Program-made: the position numbers and the translations under genes
DNA from: an uncultured Lysobacter sp.
GTDB taxonomy: Bacteria; Pseudomonadota; Gammaproteobacteria; Xanthomonadales; Xanthomonadaceae
DNA: 5,311 nucleotides
Direction: 5' to 3'
Assembly (NCBI GenBank): GCA_946479915.1
Contig: CAMLHR010000104.1
Coordinates: 1-5,311 of the forward strand
The notes under the pieces: model-generated
Database searches by the model: none
The model's input: only the letters and a program-made list of their open reading frames with translations
What the model was told of the DNA's origin: nothing
Shown: piece by piece, positions 4,366 to 5,311 of the stretch
Layout of the letters: the number at the start of each line of letters is the position of its first letter
Numbering within the stretch: position 1 is the stretch's first letter

Positions 4366-5311
4366 TCAGGCACGGTCGAACATTGCAATCGATTCGACGT
4401 GCGCGGTGTGTGGAAACATGTCCATGACGCCTGCGGCGCGCAACTTCCAGCCGCGTTCGCGGACCAGGAAGCCCGCGTCGCGCGCCAGCGAGCCGGGATG
4501 GCAGCTCACGTAGACGATGCGGCGCAGGCCCTCGAGCGGCAGCTGCGCCAGCACGGCGTCCGCGCCGGAGCGCGGCGGGTCGAGCAGCAGCCGGTCGAAG
4601 CCCGCCTTCATCCACGGCTCCCCGCGCAGGTCCTGCGCCAGGTCCGCGGCGTGGAAGCGCGCGTTGGCCAGGCCGTTGCGCGCTGCGTTCTCCCGGGCGC
4701 GCGCAACGAGCCCGGCATCGCCCTCCACGCCCACCACTTCGCGGGCCACGCGCGCGAGCGGCAGGGTGAAGTTGCCGAGGCCGCAGAACAGGTCGAGCAC
4801 GCGATCGTCCGGCTGGACGTCGAGCAGCTCCAGCGTGCGCGCGATCATGTGTTCGTTGAGGCCGGCGTTGACCTGGATGAAGTCCAGCGGCCGGAACCCC
4901 AGGGTGACGTCCCAGCGCGGCAGGCGGAACGCGAGTTCGGGCGCCTCCGGCCACAGCGGCTGCACCGAATCGTTGCCGCCGGGCTGCAGGAACACGGCGA
5001 ACCGGTGGGCGCGGGCGAACGCCTCCAGCGCGTCGCGGTCGTGCGCGTCGAGCGGCGACAGGTGCCGGAACACGAGCGCGACGCCGCAATGGTCGTCGGT
5101 CGCGTCGCCGACGATGAACTCGACCTGCGGGATCGCGCTGCGCGCATGCAGGGAATCGAGCAGCGCGGACAGCTCGCCGATGCGCCCGCCGATCGCGGGC
5201 ACCACGGTGTGGCATTCGGAGAGGTCGGCCACGAAGCGCGGATCCTGCTCGCGGAAGCCCACCAGGGTCTTGCCCTTCTTCTCCACCCGGCGCACCGAGA
5301 ACCGGCCCTTG
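4366..5311 (-). CDS. rlmD: 23S rRNA (uracil-5-)-methyltransferase RlmD, N-terminus beyond window
   Basis: The 314 visible residues are the C-terminal part of a SAM-dependent enzyme that makes m5U at position 1939 (E. coli numbering) of 23S rRNA. Numbering from the first complete visible codon, Cys33 in LSECHTVV fits the fourth 4Fe-4S ligand (Cys162 in E. coli). FIQVN (144-148) is the family FxQxN motif. DLFCGLGNFTLPLA (173-186) is the SAM-binding loop and DPPRSGA (244-250) is motif IV. Cys270 in YVSCHPGSLARD is the nucleophile. Glu306 in MDMFPHTAHVES is the expected base. E. coli has VSCNP where this reads VSCHP, a variant I recall from xanthomonad RlmD. The reading frame runs open through 5310, so the gene continues past the edge. 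About 125 residues, holding the TRAM domain and the other three cluster cysteines, are missing. A GTG at 5295 is an internal codon, not the start. rlmD is the first visible gene of the cluster. Confidence 0.95.
   Translation of the reverse strand, partial: KGRFSVRRVEKKGKTLVGFREQDPRFVADLSECHTVVPAIGGRIGELSALLDSLHARSAIPQVEFIVGDATDDHCGVALVFRHLSPLDAHDRDALEAFARAHRFAVFLQPGGNDSVQPLWPEAPELAFRLPRWDVTLGFRPLDFIQVNAGLNEHMIARTLELLDVQPDDRVLDLFCGLGNFTLPLARVAREVVGVEGDAGLVARARENAARNGLANARFHAADLAQDLRGEPWMKAGFDRLLLDPPRSGADAVLAQLPLEGLRRIVYVSCHPGSLARDAGFLVRERGWKLRAAGVMDMFPHTAHVESIAMFDRA

Noticed and set aside
1..5311. Defence system, mobile element, CRISPR array, attachment site or horizontally acquired island
   Set aside because: No direct-repeat array, transposase, integrase or compositional break is visible. 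All genes fit a housekeeping chromosomal segment.

Overview
The window is a GC-rich bacterial chromosomal segment. Codon use is strongly GC-ending, and the protein sequences and gene order (rlmD, DsbA-like gene, nagZ, hpt, thioinosine phosphorylase) fit a gammaproteobacterium of the Xanthomonadaceae (Lysobacter, Luteimonas or Xanthomonas type). This assignment is by recall of family sequences, not by a database search. No mobile element, CRISPR array, rRNA or tRNA gene is visible, and coding density is very high.

The left part (1-1027, plus strand) carries two envelope genes. The first encodes a small membrane-anchored cytochrome c'-like protein with a C-terminal CKACH haem motif. The second encodes a glycine-zipper lipoprotein with a CxxC pair after the lipobox. 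Each start codon has the heptamer CTAGGTT 34-35 bases upstream, a possible promoter element. The lipoprotein gene ends at a hairpin (1033-1057) that it shares with the convergent cold-shock gene.

The rest (1080-5311) is on the minus strand. Read in transcription order it holds rlmD (23S rRNA m5U methyltransferase, N-terminus cut by the window edge), a FrnE-like DsbA-family thiol oxidoreductase, nagZ (peptidoglycan-recycling beta-N-acetylglucosaminidase), hpt (hypoxanthine-guanine phosphoribosyltransferase) and a methylthioadenosine/methylthioinosine phosphorylase. After an 81-base gap comes a CspA-family cold-shock gene. The first five are packed as one operon, with a 13-base gap, two TGATG junctions and one GTGA junction, so translational coupling is likely.

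The functional core is purine and methylthio salvage. The phosphorylase has Asn where adenine-specific MTA phosphorylases have Asp. It is therefore predicted to act on methylthioinosine and release hypoxanthine, which the neighbouring Hpt would convert to IMP. NagZ adds cell-wall recycling to the same transcript. I found no convincing previously undescribed system. The points most worth a second look are the phosphorylase specificity residue, the haem protein with its extra cysteine pair, and the shared upstream heptamer.
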